From a bacterium (GTDB lineage Bacteria > Zhuqueibacterota > Zhuqueibacteria > Zhuqueibacterales > Zhuqueibacteraceae), in the NCBI GenBank assembly GCA_023150945.1, contig JAKLJX010000005.1, positions 202,629-266,628 of the forward strand: 64,000 nucleotides of DNA, read 5' to 3'. The position numbers were made by a program, and so were the translations under genes. The notes beneath the pieces were generated by a model. The model ran no database searches and was not told where the DNA came from. It saw nothing but the letters and a program-made list of their open reading frames with translations. Numbering within the stretch: position 1 is the first letter of the stretch; each line of letters begins with the position of its first letter. This document shows, piece by piece, positions 62,523 through 64,000 of the stretch.

Positions 62523-63641
62523 TCAGGGCATGGCATAGCCCAGCGCGAGATTCACGCCGCGCTGGCCGGCGAAATTTTGGTTGAGCAGATCGCCATCGAG
62601 AAAGCTGGCAGTGAGGCGAAAGCGGCCGAGTTGCACGCGCGCGCCGCCGGTCAAAAAGATCTCAGATTCCGGACCATCAACGAAGGCGGAGTAGTCTTTG
62701 AGAAAAGTGAAGGCGCCGCAGCCCACCTCCACCTGGCGTGACAGGCTGAGCGTGCCGCCGCCATAGAACTGCCATTTTTCGATCGGGAGGTTCGCCTTGA
62801 AATCTTTGAATTCAGCATCCGCGCTCAGGCGCAGGCGTTGAAACAAAGGCGGCGTCATCAAGCCCAGGCGGAAGGTCGCCGGTTCCTCGTGCAAAAAACG
62901 TTCGGTAATTTGCGCCGGCGATCGCATCGTCAATACGTTGGTGGCCTGGTAATGTGACTGCGCGGCCAGGCCGAACTGCCAGTCGCGATAGTGCCACAGC
63001 GCACCCACGGCCAAGCGCCAAGCGGAATCGCTGCCCTCGGCCCAAGCTTGCGGAATTTCATCGGTCATGCTGGCGCGGCGCCATTGCACGCTGCCCCCGA
63101 AGTGAAACCGCCCATTCACCGACGTTGCCAGCGCCACGCCGAGGGCATGTTCCTGCCGCCGCAATTTCGTGGTCGCGACTGCGTTTGTTCCTGCCGGCTG
63201 GAACGCCGAACGCAATTGAATTTCTCCCAAATCGAGATCGTAGTTGGTGGGGCGATGATAAGACACGCCCAGGGCAAGCTGGGGCAGCGGTCGCCAAGCC
63301 ACACCGGCATACTGCACCGGCTGAAACTGCGAGGCAATATTGATATTCAAAAAACGAAAGAAGTCGGTGCGTGAGGCCCAACCTGCTTCAACAAAAAGCG
63401 AAAGCCGATCCGGCATGGAGGCCAGGCTGGCGGGATTGATCACCATCGCGGCCGGATTGCCGGCGGCGGCTGTCATCGCGCCGCCCTGCAGATGCGCTTC
63501 CGCGCCCAACCGGTTGGGATGATATTGCCAGCGCGTCACCGCAACCAATGGTGACGGTGAATCCGATTGGCGGCTGAAGGCCGGCTGCGCCAGCAGCATC
63601 ACGGCGGCGGCCACAGGAGGAATGTTGCGCCAGGAGAGCAT
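62523..63641 (-). CDS. Outer-membrane beta-barrel protein (OmpP1/PorV-like)
   Basis: A 372-residue exported protein with a signal peptide (MLLAQPAFSRQ). The N-terminal motif GGAMTAAAGNPAAMVINPASLASMPD is the AxxNPAxL signature of FadL/PorV-type barrels. The rest consists of alternating beta strands (QFGLAAQSHYQA, FRLTASFLDGD) that end in a strand (GVNLALGYAMP) without the usual terminal aromatic residue. It may be a transport channel or a PorV paralogue. The ribosome site is weak, so the exact start is uncertain. It precedes the exported amidohydrolase by 41 bp on the same strand. Confidence 0.72.
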   Translation of the reverse strand: MLSWRNIPPVAAAVMLLAQPAFSRQSDSPSPLVAVTRWQYHPNRLGAEAHLQGGAMTAAAGNPAAMVINPASLASMPDRLSLFVEAGWASRTDFFRFLNINIASQFQPVQYAGVAWRPLPQLALGVSYHRPTNYDLDLGEIQLRSAFQPAGTNAVATTKLRRQEHALGVALATSVNGRFHFGGSVQWRRASMTDEIPQAWAEGSDSAWRLAVGALWHYRDWQFGLAAQSHYQATNVLTMRSPAQITERFLHEEPATFRLGLMTPPLFQRLRLSADAEFKDFKANLPIEKWQFYGGGTLSLSRQVEVGCGAFTFLKDYSAFVDGPESEIFLTGGARVQLGRFRLTASFLDGDLLNQNFAGQRGVNLALGYAMP

Positions 63642-63738
63642 GCGATTTTGCGGATAGAGATCATGTGCTTTGAACTTGCCGGATTGCGCATGAATATAGC
63701 TTTTCCCGGCACAAAGTCAAATACCGGCCGCCCAGCCT

Positions 63739-63774
63739 GCAAAAAGAAAAAGCCATGAAGCAGGCTTCATGGCT
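63739..63774 (-). terminator. Rho-independent terminator
   Basis: On the minus strand, AGCCATGAAG / CTTCATGGCT with a four-base loop forms a 10-bp perfect stem, followed by TTTTTCTTTTT. It lies 50 bp after the stop of the partial gene at the right edge. Confidence 0.9.
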
Positions 63775-63823
63775 CTCTTCAAAAGGGCCGGAGGTGCGGC
63801 GTGGCCGCCATGGCGTCTTTCTC

Positions 63824-64000
63824 TCAAAAAAGCTGTTGCCAAAGCTGATTGAGGGCAGGTTGATCCAAGGCTTCGATTTGAGCGCGCAGCTTGGGCAGGT
63901 CTTCGTCCATGAGTTGCGCGATGCGGCGGTCGAAATAGATCGGACCTTGCACCGCGATCTTGCGGGTCTCGTAGAGGCTGTCGAGCAGGGAGTCGAGAAT
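63824..64000 (-). CDS. 3' end of an unidentified gene (58 codons)
   Basis: An open frame enters at the right edge and ends at a TGA at 63824-63826. The visible C-terminus includes SLYETRKIAVQGPIYFDRR and IAQLMDEDLPKLRAQIEAL, a helical, charged tail with no motif that I recognise. Codon use looks like that of the surrounding genes. The strong terminator at 63739-63774 supports that it is a real gene. The function cannot be judged from this fragment. Confidence 0.75.
   Translation of the reverse strand: MLDSLLDSLYETRKIAVQGPIYFDRRIAQLMDEDLPKLRAQIEALDQPALNQLWQQLF

Noticed and set aside
1-64000. tRNA or rRNA genes
   Set aside because: I saw no TTCGAnTCC T-loop with a matching acceptor stem and no conserved rRNA segments on either strand; a dedicated scan would be needed to be certain.

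Overview
The window looks like chromosomal DNA from an uncultured, GC-rich member of the Fibrobacteres-Chlorobi-Bacteroidetes side of the tree. Candidate phylum KSB1 or a Calditrichota relative is my best guess. The basis is the co-occurrence of TonB-dependent receptors with carboxypeptidase-like N-terminal repeats, PorV-type outer-membrane proteins, a GWxTD protein, and large secreted proteins ending in a FlgD-like/type IX sorting domain (YPNPFNP...). This is a family-level argument; no marker gene is present. No rRNA, tRNA, CRISPR array or recognisable transposase was found.

Layout. 1-4.5 kb: a small acidic ORF, a conserved hypothetical, then a penicillin-acylase-family Ntn hydrolase translationally coupled to a small membrane protein. 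4.5-6.1 kb (minus): a membrane-anchored CHAT (caspase-fold) protein coupled to a membrane coiled-coil protein. 6.3-9.5 kb (minus): a lipoprotein and a TonB-dependent receptor. 10.4-18.3 kb (plus): TonB receptor, giant secreted protein and PorV homologue, probably one transcription unit closed by a terminator. 18.7-24.9 kb: a lipoprotein with a degenerate PIG-L-like domain, a GWxTD protein, DinB, an esterase and a small membrane protein. 25.6-26.7 kb: a PfkB sugar kinase inside repeat-rich spacers. 27.3-32.6 kb (minus): a 1779-residue secreted protein with eight CHRD domains. 33.1-35.3 kb (minus): a zinc-type alcohol dehydrogenase and an amidohydrolase.

35.7-51.2 kb (minus) is the most notable block. 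It holds a Sfp-type phosphopantetheinyl transferase, a single-chain biotin-dependent carboxylase, and a 2911-residue iterative type I PKS/PUFA-synthase-like enzyme (KS-AT-KS-4 carrier domains-KR-DH). Together these could supply an extender unit, activate carrier domains and build a polyketide or specialised lipid. All four carrier domains have Thr where Ser is normally phosphopantetheinylated. The leader of the synthase gene is a hexanucleotide microsatellite with an inverted partner arm.

51.4-64 kb (minus): DinB, two acyl-CoA dehydrogenases, a PemK/Phd-type toxin-antitoxin pair flanked by a 100-bp duplication of the neighbouring DUF1028 gene plus a YgiT zinc-finger remnant, a coupled AlbA_2/ATPase-ParA pair, an enoyl-CoA hydratase/isomerase, a secreted amidohydrolase, an outer-membrane beta-barrel-like protein, and the 3' end of an unidentified gene. 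The fatty-acyl enzymes suggest beta-oxidation of lipids or of related acyl chains.

Intergenic DNA from about 25 to 36 kb and around 52, 54 and 60 kb carries several short dispersed repeat families. Very long antisense ORFs opposite the big genes are composition artefacts and were left out.
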